From Desulfosporosinus acidiphilus SJ4 (GTDB lineage: Bacteria; Bacillota; Desulfitobacteriia; Desulfitobacteriales; Desulfitobacteriaceae), in contig NC_018068.1 of the NCBI RefSeq assembly GCF_000255115.2, forward strand, positions 4,187,977 through 4,251,976: DNA of 64,000 nucleotides, read 5' to 3'. A program made the translations under genes and the position numbers. Positions within the stretch are counted from its first letter, which is position 1. Each line of letters opens with the position of its first letter. The notes beneath the pieces were generated by a model that saw only the letters and a program-made list of their open reading frames with translations, made no database searches and was not told the origin of the DNA. Positions 17,630 to 27,396 of this stretch are shown in pieces.

Positions 17630-20185
17630 TTATCTACCGGCAGCGACTTCGATCCCTCCGTCTTGCAAAATGACTCGCAGGGTGCCCTGTTCATCTGTGC
17701 GATATACCGGAACATGCCGCTCTTCCCAATAACCTATGATCTCAGGAGCCGGATGCCCAAATGTATTTTTACCCACAGATATAAGAACTGCTTGCGGATG
17801 GATTCCATCGAGCCAAGGCCTGTCAAGAGAAAACCGGCTTCCATGATGAGGTTCCTTAAAAACATCTGTTTCTAAATCACACCCCGTACCAGCGATTTCC
17901 TCCATCTCTTCTTGCTCCATATCTCCGGTTAAAAATACGTTGTGTCCAGAATAGCTTAACTTCATGACTAAAGAATTGTTGTTGGGATCCGAATGAGTGT
18001 TAGAGAGAACATATTGGGGACCTAAAACTTCCAAAAATGCCCCAGAGTCTAATTCAATGCGATCCCCGGTTTGCAAAGCCTTCAATTCTTCCGGATGGTC
18101 AGCCAAACCCAGAGGAAGTCCTGCTCCCCATTCTTCATTGCCTAAACGCTTTTCTACCTTCGGTATGCCAACCCAATCCGTAGGAATCGCCTTTAATACG
18201 GCTCGAATTCCTCCGATATGATCCTGATGTTCATGGGTAATCAAAACGGCATCCAAGTGGCCGATTCCCGTTTGCAGCAAATACGGCAGTACAATCCGCT
18301 CTCCGGCATCAAAGCGCTCATTGCGTGGACCGGCATCAATCAAGAGCGCATGGTTTTCCGGGGTCCGAATTAAAATAGCATCCCCCTGCCCCACGTCAAT
18401 CAGATCTACTTCCAAGTCTCTGGCAGAATTCCAAGGACTCCAAAGCAAAACAATGAGCAGCAGAACAACACCTATAGGCCGGTAATGACGATAATGATTA
18501 GCTATACCGCCCCCGGCAGCCCTTTCAACTTCTTCAGTGGAAATCATGAATGGTTGGCTGATTTTTGCCAAGAATGGCTTTGGCAAAAGTGTTTCCAATT
18601 TTCGCCGTAAAGAGCGCAAGCCGACCTTGAGACTGAAAAACAGGCGCTCCTTTCCCCAAAGGATTACACCAATTCCTCCGAACCAAACCAGACCAAAGAA
18701 TGGTCCCGGGTTAATAATCCAAACATCAGCCCATGGCACACCGGCCAACACTTCTAATATCTTATTCGCTCCAGCCAGCAGCCAAAGACTGACCTGAAAA
18801 AATGGAGCACACAACCACCAAGAAAAGGCCAGGATTACTCCAAGCAAACCTATTTCAAGCACGCTTCCTAAAATAAAAAGAATCAGCACATTAGCGAGCA
18901 AACCGATTAGGGACAGGCGATGAAAAGCTGTTATAAGAAGAGGCAGCGTAGCCGCTTGGGCTGCAACAGTGCTTGCTAAAGCTGATCGAAACGGAGCAGG
19001 AACTCGTTGAATCCCTGTCGTCTTCAATAACCTAGGGACTAGGACAAGCATCCCCCAGGCTGCACAGAATGAAAGCTGAAAACCGATATCCCGAAGGATC
19101 AAAGGATTTAAAATAAACAGTCCTACTCCGGCAAAAAACAGCCACCGCAAAGCAGCTACCCTTCCCCGGCCGAAGCGACCGATTAGAACGGCAACCCCTA
19201 AGACAGTGGCTCGGACAATCGGAGCATTTCCCCCGCATAAAACGGCATAGAGAATCAGGACCAGAATCGCTCCCGTAATCCGCAGCTGCTTCGGCAGCGG
19301 ACGCAAAATCATCCAAACTAACCCCAGGACAAAGGCAACATTGGATCCTGAGGCAGCAAAAACATGAAGAACACCGGTTACCTTATAGCGCTCTTGGATT
19401 TCCGCCGGAATATGACTGGAATCACCAAAAAAAATCCCTTCCAGAACTCCTGTTTCCTGAGGATCCCATGCTTCTAAACGCGTATGAACTTTCCGTCGTA
19501 TTTTCCACGATAAGCCAGGCTCCCCCGCCCGAACCAGTTCCACATCTCCTGCAGCCGTTAAAGTTCCGCTCAGTCCCCTAACCGCATTGTACAAACGCAA
19601 GTCGAAAGCCCCTGGCGTACCCAACGGCTTAGGCCTCTCCAGACGTGCCTGAAAATGAAGCTGATCTCCCGGCTGGACCCCTTTCCATTGACTGGGGACC
19701 TCCCCTAATTTATCGGAATAGACTACTAAGCGATAGGTTTGACCCGGCAAATCTTTTTCTTGATCAGCTTTGTCGGAAGGTGATTTCTTCGTTGACATCC
19801 AATCTTCGTTGATTTTTCCTAATGTTACTTCGCCGTCTTCCAAGCCGACTTCTTCAATAAAAATTGTCCCGACAGTCTTATCTGGTCCGATATTCCAATC
19901 CTTGAGAGTGCCCGTAATTTCCACTTTATTTAAAGCGAGCGGCTCTAAAAGCGTTCTCTCAGCCAAAGATCCGTAGATAAAGCCCAGCAAAAGGCTAACG
20001 CCCAAAAGCAAAATCTCCGGGCGATAAACTTTGCCAAAAAAATCACGCGGCTGCCAATACAAGAGCCGCACCCCTAATAAACAAAAAAAGCCCAAGAGCC
20101 AAAAGCGAAACGGTGCTGCTGTCAACGCTCCGCAAAGCCCTCCGCTTAACAAGGCAGCTGAGCGTAATACCCAAGGATCCCTCAT
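17630..20185 (-). CDS. comEC: competence DNA channel ComEC/Rec2
   Basis: 851-residue membrane protein that moves single-stranded DNA into the cell during transformation. Domains in order are an N-terminal DUF4131-type region with membrane segments, the polytopic Competence domain (about 235-510), then a metallo-beta-lactamase domain with D-V-G-Q-G-D-A-I-L-I, L-I-D-A-G and T-H-E-H-Q-D-H-I-G-G. The length is full for the family. The start overlaps the comEA stop in an ATGA-type junction, so the two are coupled. Confidence 0.93.
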   Translation of the reverse strand: MRDPWVLRSAALLSGGLCGALTAAPFRFWLLGFFCLLGVRLLYWQPRDFFGKVYRPEILLLGVSLLLGFIYGSLAERTLLEPLALNKVEITGTLKDWNIGPDKTVGTIFIEEVGLEDGEVTLGKINEDWMSTKKSPSDKADQEKDLPGQTYRLVVYSDKLGEVPSQWKGVQPGDQLHFQARLERPKPLGTPGAFDLRLYNAVRGLSGTLTAAGDVELVRAGEPGLSWKIRRKVHTRLEAWDPQETGVLEGIFFGDSSHIPAEIQERYKVTGVLHVFAASGSNVAFVLGLVWMILRPLPKQLRITGAILVLILYAVLCGGNAPIVRATVLGVAVLIGRFGRGRVAALRWLFFAGVGLFILNPLILRDIGFQLSFCAAWGMLVLVPRLLKTTGIQRVPAPFRSALASTVAAQAATLPLLITAFHRLSLIGLLANVLILFILGSVLEIGLLGVILAFSWWLCAPFFQVSLWLLAGANKILEVLAGVPWADVWIINPGPFFGLVWFGGIGVILWGKERLFFSLKVGLRSLRRKLETLLPKPFLAKISQPFMISTEEVERAAGGGIANHYRHYRPIGVVLLLIVLLWSPWNSARDLEVDLIDVGQGDAILIRTPENHALLIDAGPRNERFDAGERIVLPYLLQTGIGHLDAVLITHEHQDHIGGIRAVLKAIPTDWVGIPKVEKRLGNEEWGAGLPLGLADHPEELKALQTGDRIELDSGAFLEVLGPQYVLSNTHSDPNNNSLVMKLSYSGHNVFLTGDMEQEEMEEIAGTGCDLETDVFKEPHHGSRFSLDRPWLDGIHPQAVLISVGKNTFGHPAPEIIGYWEERHVPVYRTDEQGTLRVILQDGGIEVAAGR

Positions 20186-20856
20186 GGGCCTACCGTTACT
20201 TGAGAAGCCATTTTTTCATAGGTCTTTGCCCCTATCCCCGAAACATTTTGCAGATCTTCAGGCTGGGAAAAGGGACCATGATCCGTGCGGTACTGAACAA
20301 TTCTCCCAGCCAGGGCAGGCCCTACACCTGGCAGCTTGTCCAGCTCGGCAGCCCCGGCAGTATTGATATTGATTTTTCCCCCGTCAGATGTCGAACTTAC
20401 TCTTCCCGCACCGGCCCCCCCAGCATTCAGCGAACTATTAGGGGAAACCGCACCCGCTCCATTTGTTGCAGCAACACTACTCCCCCCGCTCCCGCTGCTT
20501 CCGCCAACTCCAACTTGGGAATTCCCAGCACCACCCGATCCCAATATAGAAAGATTCTTATAGGGTACCGTGATCTTCTGCCCATCTTTGAGTTTTTCCG
20601 CCGGATTCATACTTTCCAGGTTTGCCTCCGGCAAAAGCTTAACCTGTTTCAAAGCATCATCCAAACGGGCATCCGGGGCTAAATGAACAAGTCCCGGGGC
20701 TTCAACAGCACCGGCAACGTACACCACAATCTCGCGGCTTGCGGCAGTTTTTTGCAAATAGGCATTCGAACCATGGGGCAAAAAGAGCCTCCATATGGCG
20801 AAAACCACCAACAAAAAAAGGACAAACCACCAGACCTTGCGAAGTTTATGCTCCAT
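20182..20856 (-). CDS. comEA: competence DNA receptor ComEA
   Basis: 224-residue membrane-anchored DNA-binding protein. Order: one N-terminal membrane helix (about 8-26), an SLBB-type domain (V-Y-V-A-G-A-V-E-A-P-G-L), a Gly/Ser/Ala-rich linker, and a C-terminal helix-hairpin-helix pair (N-I-N-T-A-G-A-A-E-L-D-K-L-P-G-V-G-P and V-S-G-I-G-A-K-T). ATG at 20856 is chosen on spacing from GGGGG; ATG at 20871 is also possible. It pairs with comEC. Confidence 0.9.
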   Translation of the reverse strand: MEHKLRKVWWFVLFLLVVFAIWRLFLPHGSNAYLQKTAASREIVVYVAGAVEAPGLVHLAPDARLDDALKQVKLLPEANLESMNPAEKLKDGQKITVPYKNLSILGSGGAGNSQVGVGGSSGSGGSSVAATNGAGAVSPNSSLNAGGAGAGRVSSTSDGGKININTAGAAELDKLPGVGPALAGRIVQYRTDHGPFSQPEDLQNVSGIGAKTYEKMASQVTVGP

Positions 20857-20871
20857 GCGCGAAGCCCCCAT

Positions 20872-21320
20872 CCTTGTTCATCTTTAGGCGTTTTCTCTGC
20901 ATTTTTGTAAGGTCAAAATTCCCTATATTTATGCTTCATTCCTTTGTCGTTTGCAAAGGAAATAAATTTAATAGATAATTTTAATACCAATTTACAACTT
21001 AAAACTATCATATTTTTGATTTCGTTTAATTCCTTCTTTTTCCTGCTGCAAAGTATTTCTAATCCTGTCGGAAAAATAATTTTAGAAAGGTTAAATTATT
21101 CATGAAGCTGCCAAATCCAATTTGTTTGAGGATTTAAATATTGAATTAAGTGACTTACTTGATTGAAATAGTTAGAGACAAAGTTTTTTAAGGACCATTT
21201 GCTTAAATAGCAATTGGCCCTTTTTCGTTGACCTCGAACCGGCCTCCTCAAACCAATCGCTCTTACGTCCAGTTACTCTGTGTCTTATCCAACCGGACAA
21301 TGGCTCACGCAAGTGCTCCA
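20872..21320. other. intergenic region, 450 bases, no gene recognised
   Basis: AT-rich space between comEA and the PhoH gene, both on the minus strand. The only structured signal is a plus-strand terminator-like hairpin at 21192-21225. I see no convincing coding frame; the longest plausible plus-strand start gives 11 codons near 21101. Confidence 0.5.
21192..21225 (+). terminator. orphan plus-strand intrinsic terminator
   Basis: GGACCATTTGCT / AGCAATTGGCCC stem with a 5-nt loop followed by TTTTT. There is no plus-strand gene upstream of it within 5 kb, so it may end a small RNA transcribed from within 20.95-21.19 kb. On the minus strand the stem lacks a U-run. Confidence 0.45.
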
Positions 21321-22646
21321 TTACAATAAACTCGCCGCCCTCGTTGCCAGATCGCTCCTCTCCCCATGAACCAACCGCACCTGCCCATAAAACGGCTGCC
21401 CCTTAAGTCTCGCAGCAATATAGGCTAACCCATTACTTTCTCTATCCAAATAGGGATGATCAATTTGATCCGTATCCCCGCAAAGGACAATCTTAGTTCC
21501 CTCACCGGCACGAGTTACAATCGTCTTAACCTCATGAGCTGTCAGATTCTGAGCCTCGTCAATAATTAAAAACTGATTAGGAATACTGCGTCCCCGAATG
21601 TATGTGAGCACTTCGATTTCCAGTTGTTTTTTCTTAATCAACAGATCAATAGCGCTCTCCACAATAGACTCACCGCTTCTCTCCCGCTCTTTATCTTTCT
21701 TTGACCTCAGCAAAAATTCCAGATTATCATAAATTGGCTGCATATACGGACGTACCTTTTGTTCCTTTTCCCCGGGGAGAAAGCCAATGTCCTTGCCAAA
21801 AGGAATAATCGGACGTGCGCAAAGCATCCTAAGATATTTGTCCCCATGAACCGTCTGTTCCAGACCGCTGGCTAAAGCAAGAAGTGTTTTTCCTGTACCG
21901 GCCGGTCCCATCAGATTTACCAACTTTATCTCCGTACTGTGAAGCATCTCTAAAGCCCAAGCTTGCTCAATATTTTTCGGACGAATATCCCAAGAAGCCC
22001 TGCCCTGCCCCATACAATAAATTATCCTTTTCCCATCCGGTGACGAAACCAGAGGCAAGACACACTGATCACTTAAAACCGTTTTGATGCAGCTGTTGGA
22101 GGGCAACGTTTCATGCCACAAAATAGAGTTATTTCGATAAAGCTCATCAATCTGCTCGTCTTCAAGTGATATTCTCAAAACCTCATCCGTAATCTGGGGC
22201 ATAACAACCTTGTCGTTATAGTAATCCTCCGTCAAAATCCCCAAAGCATCTGCTTTAACACGCATGGCAATATCTTTCGTGACCAATATCACACTTCGCT
22301 CTTCCTCACGGGCAAGGCTTAACGAAACTGCCAGAATCCGATTGTCTGCCAAACTAAGGTCCGAATTAATCGGGAGAATCTCCCTCGAGTAATGATTAAG
22401 TTCAATCCTGATTTTCCCCCCGCCAGGTAAAGAAACTCCTTGAGAAAGCCGCCCGGCGTTCCGCAAACGATCAAGATTCCGAATCGCCTCCCGAGCCGCT
22501 CGCCCTACATTGTCCTCGCGACGTTTTTTACCCTCTACTTCCTCTAAAACAACAAAAGGAATAATAACCTCATTATCCTGGAATTGAAAAATTGCCCTTG
22601 AGTCATGCAACAAAACACTGGAGTCAAGCACATAGACTTTTTGCAA
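21321..22646 (-). CDS. PIN domain-PhoH ATPase fusion (YlaK-like)
   Basis: About 441 residues. The N-terminal PIN nuclease domain begins V-Y-V-L-D-S-S-V-L-L-H-D, with a conserved E-E-V and N-R-I-L. The C-terminal PhoH-type P-loop ATPase has G-P-A-G-T-G-K-T and F-L-I-I-D-E-A-Q-N-L. Such PIN-PhoH proteins are thought to be RNA helicase-nucleases. TTG at 22646 is chosen because the family starts with the PIN strand and AAAAGGATG precedes it; a TTG at 22700 would add 18 residues. Confidence 0.85.
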   Translation of the reverse strand: MQKVYVLDSSVLLHDSRAIFQFQDNEVIIPFVVLEEVEGKKRREDNVGRAAREAIRNLDRLRNAGRLSQGVSLPGGGKIRIELNHYSREILPINSDLSLADNRILAVSLSLAREEERSVILVTKDIAMRVKADALGILTEDYYNDKVVMPQITDEVLRISLEDEQIDELYRNNSILWHETLPSNSCIKTVLSDQCVLPLVSSPDGKRIIYCMGQGRASWDIRPKNIEQAWALEMLHSTEIKLVNLMGPAGTGKTLLALASGLEQTVHGDKYLRMLCARPIIPFGKDIGFLPGEKEQKVRPYMQPIYDNLEFLLRSKKDKERERSGESIVESAIDLLIKKKQLEIEVLTYIRGRSIPNQFLIIDEAQNLTAHEVKTIVTRAGEGTKIVLCGDTDQIDHPYLDRESNGLAYIAARLKGQPFYGQVRLVHGERSDLATRAASLL

Positions 22647-22793
22647 ACTAACACATCCTTTTTTGCCGCTCTCCTTATAGTCTATTCCATAAGTTTCCAA
22701 ATATCTTCCGGGTTGATTACCTATGTTGAACCAGTCTCATTTATTATCTATATTCCAAAATGAACTAACCATGACCATGCTGCAAATACCCAA

Positions 22794-22822
22794 TAAAAAA
22801 AGCCATGCTATTAAAGCATGAC
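22794..22822 (-). terminator. intrinsic terminator after the DUF2164 gene
   Basis: Minus-strand GTCATGC-TTTAATA-GCATGGC stem with a TTTTTTTATTG tail, about 45 nt past the stop codon. Confidence 0.8.
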
Positions 22823-22865
22823 CTTCATTCCAGAATCAGAATAAGTTCCGAGTACAACCTAAGTC

Positions 22866-23093
22866 TCACCTTTGGATTCCTAGTAAGTCTTCTGTTCTTT
22901 CACTCATATATTTATAAGAGTCATAAATACCCTGATTATAGACAACCGGTGCTAATTTCTCCATAAAAAAATCGAGAACTAAATAAGCTGCCAGATCCCC
23001 TAAATCCTCATCTCTCTCTTTCGAGAAAAATGCTTTAATCTCGGCTATCATCACTTCTCTCGACTCTTTGTTCACTTCGATTTTACTCGACAT
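22866..23093 (-). CDS. DUF2164-family small protein
   Basis: 75-residue protein matching the DUF2164 pattern: an N-terminal I-x-V-x-K-E-S-R-E-V-M-I region, then E-D-L-G-D-L-A-A-Y-x-V-L-D-F-F and a C-terminal Y-N-Q-G-I-Y-D. Function is unknown. ATG at 23093 has GGAGGGG seven bases upstream, so an upstream in-frame start (23150) is rejected. Confidence 0.8.
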   Translation of the reverse strand: MSSKIEVNKESREVMIAEIKAFFSKERDEDLGDLAAYLVLDFFMEKLAPVVYNQGIYDSYKYMSERTEDLLGIQR

Positions 23094-23178
23094 TATGAGC
23101 CCCTCCTTATTAGACCAGACTAGAAAAACCACTGAACTAAAGAGACCCATCCCTTCATCGGCACTTATAAGAAAAAAC

Positions 23179-23615
23179 GTGTCAAAAGGACCGTCCCCCT
23201 AACACACTCACCCAAGCAACCTCACAAAGCAGACGCCGCACATTTATGTACCGTCACCCCAAATTGCTTCCGACATACTCCGTCAAAACTACAACACCCG
23301 GCAAATCAGTGCGACAAGAGAACCGTCCCTCTATCTGACACCCTGAGAAAAAGTGTGTCAGAAGGACCGTCCCCCTGACACACTCACCCGCGCAGCCTCA
23401 CGAAGCAGACGCCGCACATTTATGTGCCGTCACCCCAAATTGCTTCCGACATACTCCGTCAAAACTACAACCCCCGGCAAATCAGTGCGACAAGAGAACT
23501 GTCCCTCTATCTGACACCCTGAGAAAAAGTGTGTCAGAAGGACCGTCCCCTTGAACACTCACCCAAGCAACCTCACGAGCAGACGGTGCACATTTATGTG
23601 CCGTCGCCCGAAAAC
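23179..23615. repeat. 176-bp tandem repeat, about 2.5 copies, REP-like
   Basis: Units begin at 23179, 23355 and 23531, giving an exact 176-bp period; the third is partial. Each contains an imperfect palindrome with TGTGTCAG / CTGACACA arms around GGACCGTCC, and a GCACATTTATGTGCCGTC segment. No coding frame is conserved. Repeats of this sort are common in clostridial genomes as REP-like elements; no REP transposase is seen nearby. Confidence 0.8.
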
Positions 23616-23720
23616 TGCTTAAGACAATACCTTAACTTAAAACATTACAATAAATCGACCTTAAAGCATGCCTAAATCGCTTTTAACTCTCGCTTACTCC
23701 GTCCCCCAGACCCGTGAGCA

Positions 23721-24006
23721 GGGGACGAAGTGTCAGGCAGCGCGAGGTCTTTACGTAAGCAGCCCAGCAAACTCCGTGAAAGCGACCGACCCCAGATGCG
23801 GGGCGGCGCATAGGACGTGCGCCGCCGCCATAGCGCCATGGATGGCGCTTATGGCACGATAATCTCCAGTGGAGATTATCGCCGTAGGCGGGTTCTTCAA
23901 AGAATACTGTCGCCGAAGGATGAACCCCGCTCCCCAAAGCCAGTCGCTTGAACGGCTAGTTTGCTCTGCGTCGTAGGCACCGAGCAAGGCCTGACACGAG
24001 TCCCCC
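23721..24006. repeat. 286-bp structured repeat element with terminal inverted repeats
   Basis: Bounded by GGGGACGAAGTGTCAGGC on the left and its near complement GCCTGACACGAGTCCCC on the right. The interior is much more GC-rich than its surroundings and has internal hairpins: GATAATCTCCA / TGGAGATTATC at about 23860-23882, and GCGCCAT/ATGGCGC at about 23832-23850. No transposase. It resembles a MITE or other non-autonomous element, placed directly downstream of leuS. Confidence 0.6.
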
Positions 24007-24018
24007 CACGAGTCCCCC

Positions 24019-26520
24019 CTATTTGACGACTATATTCACCAATTTCCCAGGAACCGTGATCACCTTAACAATCGTTTTCCCCTGGGTCCATTCCAGCACT
24101 TTCGGCTGAGAAACAACAATCTTCTCCAACTCAGCGGCAGATATCTCGGCAGGAACTTGAATCCGATCCCGAACCTTCCCATTCACCTGCAGAACAACCG
24201 TCACTTCATCCTGAACAAGGGCCGTTTCATCCACGGTAGGCCAAGAATGTTCATGGATACTATCAGCATGGCCGATACCTTGCCAAAGCTCTTCTGTAAT
24301 ATGAGGTGCAAAGGGTGCCAGGAGAAGGAGAATCCCTTCTATAGCCTCTTTGCCCACGAAAGCATTAGCCGTTGGCTGCTCTTTATATAGGTACAGAGCA
24401 TTAACCCACTCCATAATCGTGCTGATGGCCGTGTTAAAGTTATAGCGGGTGCCCACATCCATGGTTACTCTCTGGATAGCCAAGTGAGATTGGCGGCGCA
24501 TTTCTTTGCCTGCCGAATCCAGATTCGCCCATTCTTTTTCCAGCTCTGCACCGGAGGGAGCGTTCCCTATTCCCTTAATAATTGGCTCATATTGAGCAAC
24601 TAAGCGCCATATACGATTGAGGAAGCGATAGCATCCTTCAACCCCTTGATCACTCCATTCCAAATCTCTTTCCGGCGGTGCGGCAAAGAGGATAAACAAC
24701 CTGGCCGTATCAGCGCCATATTTTCCGATAATCGCCTCCGGACTCACGATATTGCCCTTCGATTTTGACATCTTGGAACCATCCATACAGACCATTCCTT
24801 GAGTCAATAAGTTTTGGAAGGGCTCCTTCGCAGTCAGATAGCCAAAATCCCGCAAGCCTTTCGTAAAGAAGCGAGCGTACAAAAGGTGGAGGATGGCATG
24901 TTCTACTCCGCCTACATATTGATCAACATTCATCCACTGATCCACAGTAGCTTTTGTAAAAGGGGCTTCCGTATTGCGGGGATCGGTATATCTCAGGAAA
25001 TACCACGAAGAACAGGCAAAGGTATCCATGGTATCTGTTTCACGGCGGGCAGCTCCGCCGCACTTCGGACAGGTTGTTTCCAGAAAGGACCGTGAGGTCG
25101 CCAAAGGATTTTCTCCCGTTTTAAACACAACATCTTCAGGGAGCATCACCGGCAGCTGCTCTTCGGGAACAGGAACCGTACCGCAGGTTTCACAATAAAC
25201 CATAGGAATGGGCGCTCCCCAATAGCGTTGACGGGAGATAAGCCAGTCACGCAACCGGAAATTAACCTTGCGCTGTCCAACACCGAGGCGCTCTACCTCG
25301 TCCGCAATCTTATCCCAGCCTTTATCGCTGTTCAGACCATCAAAGGAACCGGAATTAACCATGATACCATCGTCAGTATAGGCAGCTTCAAGAGGTTTAT
25401 CCTTCTCCCCGGGCTCGCTGCCAGAAGGTACAATCACCGTTTGAATTGGTAATTGATACTTTGTGGCAAATTCAAAGTCACGTTCGTCATGAGCAGGCAC
25501 CCCCATCACTGCTCCGGTGCCATATTCCAAAAGAACGTAATTGGCCACCCAAATCGGCAGTTTCTTCCCGCTGAGAGGATTAAGGCAATAAGCCCCAATA
25601 AATAATCCTTCTTTTTCAGCTTCTGTGGAAGTACGGGCGATTTCATTCAGTCCATTCATCTTCTCAATGAAGGACATAACGTCTGCTTCATACTTTGTTC
25701 CCTTTACCAATTCAAGCACCAAAGGATGTTCCGGCGCTAAGACAACATAGCTTACTCCGAAAAGAGTATCAACCCGAGTGGTATAAACGGAGAATTTTTC
25801 GGGCCGGTCTTCTAAAGCAAATTGAACTTCCACCCCTTCGGAACGTCCAATCCAATTGCGCTGCATTGTTTTTACCTTCTCAGGCCAACCGGGCAGGTCA
25901 TCCAAGTCTCGAAGCAAGATCTCGGCATAATCCGTAATCTTGAAAAACCACTGTTCAAGGTTCTTCTTAGTCACAAGAGTATCACACCGTTCACAGGCCC
26001 CTTCAACCACTTGTTCATTGGCTAAAACAGTGGAACAAGACGGACACCAATTAACAGCAGCCTTTTTCTTATACACCAATCCATGCTTATAAAATTCCAG
26101 AAACATCCACTGAGTCCATTTATAATAACCCGGATGGCAGGTAGCGACTTCTCTATCCCAATCATAGGAAAGACCCATCCCTTTAAGCTGGCGCTGCATG
26201 TTGGCAATATTTTTCCAAGTCCAATCGGCCGGCGGTGTCTGGTGTTTAATCGCTGCATTTTCAGCCGGCAAGCCAAAAGAATCCCAACCGATGGGATGGA
26301 GAACATTAAATCCCTGCATCCGCTTAAAACGTGCTATCACATCGACGATGGAATAGTTCCGCACATGCCCCATGTGCAAATCCCCTGAGGGATAAGGAAA
26401 CATCGCTAAGGCATAGTACTTTGGCTTTTGAGAACTTTCTTCAGTCTTATACGCTTTTTCCTCTAACCATTTTTTCTGCCACTTTGGTTCAACGTCCGTA
26501 AACAAATATTTCTTTTGCAC
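24019..26520 (-). CDS. leuS: leucyl-tRNA synthetase
   Basis: 833-residue class I synthetase that charges tRNA-Leu. The HIGH-type motif is [11 protein letters not shown] near residue 44, and the KMSKS motif is in [10 protein letters not shown]. The CP1 editing domain and C-terminal anticodon-binding domain are present, and the length is full. GTG start after GGGGGAAGG. The upstream leader carries a T-box, so expression should respond to uncharged tRNA-Leu. Confidence 0.96.
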   Translation of the reverse strand: MQKKYLFTDVEPKWQKKWLEEKAYKTEESSQKPKYYALAMFPYPSGDLHMGHVRNYSIVDVIARFKRMQGFNVLHPIGWDSFGLPAENAAIKHQTPPADWTWKNIANMQRQLKGMGLSYDWDREVATCHPGYYKWTQWMFLEFYKHGLVYKKKAAVNWCPSCSTVLANEQVVEGACERCDTLVTKKNLEQWFFKITDYAEILLRDLDDLPGWPEKVKTMQRNWIGRSEGVEVQFALEDRPEKFSVYTTRVDTLFGVSYVVLAPEHPLVLELVKGTKYEADVMSFIEKMNGLNEIARTSTEAEKEGLFIGAYCLNPLSGKKLPIWVANYVLLEYGTGAVMGVPAHDERDFEFATKYQLPIQTVIVPSGSEPGEKDKPLEAAYTDDGIMVNSGSFDGLNSDKGWDKIADEVERLGVGQRKVNFRLRDWLISRQRYWGAPIPMVYCETCGTVPVPEEQLPVMLPEDVVFKTGENPLATSRSFLETTCPKCGGAARRETDTMDTFACSSWYFLRYTDPRNTEAPFTKATVDQWMNVDQYVGGVEHAILHLLYARFFTKGLRDFGYLTAKEPFQNLLTQGMVCMDGSKMSKSKGNIVSPEAIIGKYGADTARLFILFAAPPERDLEWSDQGVEGCYRFLNRIWRLVAQYEPIIKGIGNAPSGAELEKEWANLDSAGKEMRRQSHLAIQRVTMDVGTRYNFNTAISTIMEWVNALYLYKEQPTANAFVGKEAIEGILLLLAPFAPHITEELWQGIGHADSIHEHSWPTVDETALVQDEVTVVLQVNGKVRDRIQVPAEISAAELEKIVVSQPKVLEWTQGKTIVKVITVPGKLVNIVVK

Positions 26521-26736
26521 TTAACCTTCCCCCTTATCGTAAAGCAAAAACTCAATCAGCAAATGGGCGATTTTCCTTCGCTTTCAAGCCTGTTTATAAA
26601 GAAAACTTGGCTGGCGCTGAGCCTCCGGCGAAAGCGACTGCCTAGTTGCACTTATGCTAGAAGACGAAGACACTGTCTTCGCACGAATTAGCTCTTCTTG
26701 CAGTATACAACCGAAGGTTATACTTTCTGATAGTGG
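26521..26736 (-). other. leuS leader downstream of the T-box terminator, possible inserted repeat
   Basis: About 215 nt separate the T-box terminator from the leuS start, longer than usual. The segment is GC-rich in part, with a GAAGACAGTGTCTTC-type hairpin near 26666 and a GCCGGAGGC-type patch near 26625. No coding frame fits. It may be a small dispersed repeat inserted in the leader. Confidence 0.4.
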
Positions 26737-26985
26737 CAAAAATCCTCTCGTCCCAAGGGACGAGAGGCCTGCTCCCGTGATACCACCCAATTTTCCAAAT
26801 TCACTCGTAAGACTTTAACGGTTCGCACCGGTGTTCATTGTTACCTGAACACAGCTCCAGGACGAGTTCCTGCAATCCCCTTCAACGACTTGCACCTACC
26901 GCCGCTTCTCTAAAGAAGGTTTTTGAGTACTGCTTCCTTTCCCAGCTTTTAAATATAATGAGCTTCTTCCCAAAAAATCATACGA
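26737..26985 (-). promoter_or_regulatory. T-box leader of leuS
   Basis: The conserved T-box sequence GGGTGGTATCACGGGAG lies at 26772-26788 (minus strand). It is followed by the terminator stem CCTCTCGTCCC / GGGACGAGAGG (26744-26767) and ATTTTT. Upstream, a long structured leader corresponds to stems I-III. The CUC in GGAACUCGUCC near 26868 is a candidate leucine specifier codon, but I could not fold stem I with certainty. Confidence 0.85.
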
Positions 26986-27039
26986 ATTTATGAACAACAG
27001 TTTCGTAAATAATGTTACCGCAAATTAATGAGTTCGTTG

Positions 27040-27396
27040 TTAGACAAAAGTGGCACAAGAAACCACTTGGGCATCCTTCCAAAGCCGCTCAAGTTGGTAA
27101 AACTCTCGTTGATCCGGCGTCATAACATGAATGACCAAATCTCCGCTGCAATCCATCAAAACCCACTTGGCATCAGGCAGACCCTCAACGTGCAGAACAG
27201 GAATTCCAATCTCAGGCAACTCCTCTTCCAAATGATTCGTGATAGCTTTCACCTGGATAGACGTGTTGCCCGTCACAATAAGACAATAATCCGTAACCAT
27301 AGAGATTCCCTTTAAATCGAGAAGAGTAATGTCACCGCCTTTTTTATCTTCGGCAAGGTGAATAACTTCGGTAAGTTTTTTTTGATCAAGTTCCAA
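27040..27396 (-). CDS. rsfS: ribosome silencing factor RsfS
   Basis: 118-residue RsfS/YbeB/Iojap protein. It binds uL14 on the 50S subunit and blocks subunit joining when nutrients are low. Typical segments are D-I-T-L-L-D-L-K-G-I-S, V-T-D-Y-C-L-I-V-T-G-N-T-S-I-Q-V-K-A-I and W-V-L-M-D-C-S-G-D-L-V-I-H-V-M. TTG start with GGAGG upstream. It overlaps the end of yqeK by 11 nt. Confidence 0.93.
   Translation of the reverse strand: MELDQKKLTEVIHLAEDKKGGDITLLDLKGISMVTDYCLIVTGNTSIQVKAITNHLEEELPEIGIPVLHVEGLPDAKWVLMDCSGDLVIHVMTPDQREFYQLERLWKDAQVVSCATFV

Noticed and set aside
23179-23615. CRISPR array
   Set aside because: The 176-bp units are near-identical along their whole length, with no alternation of short repeats and unique spacers, and no cas genes are present.
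23683-23987. Coding frames in the GC-rich element
   Set aside because: They span internal hairpins and terminal repeats, so are by-products of high GC, not genes.
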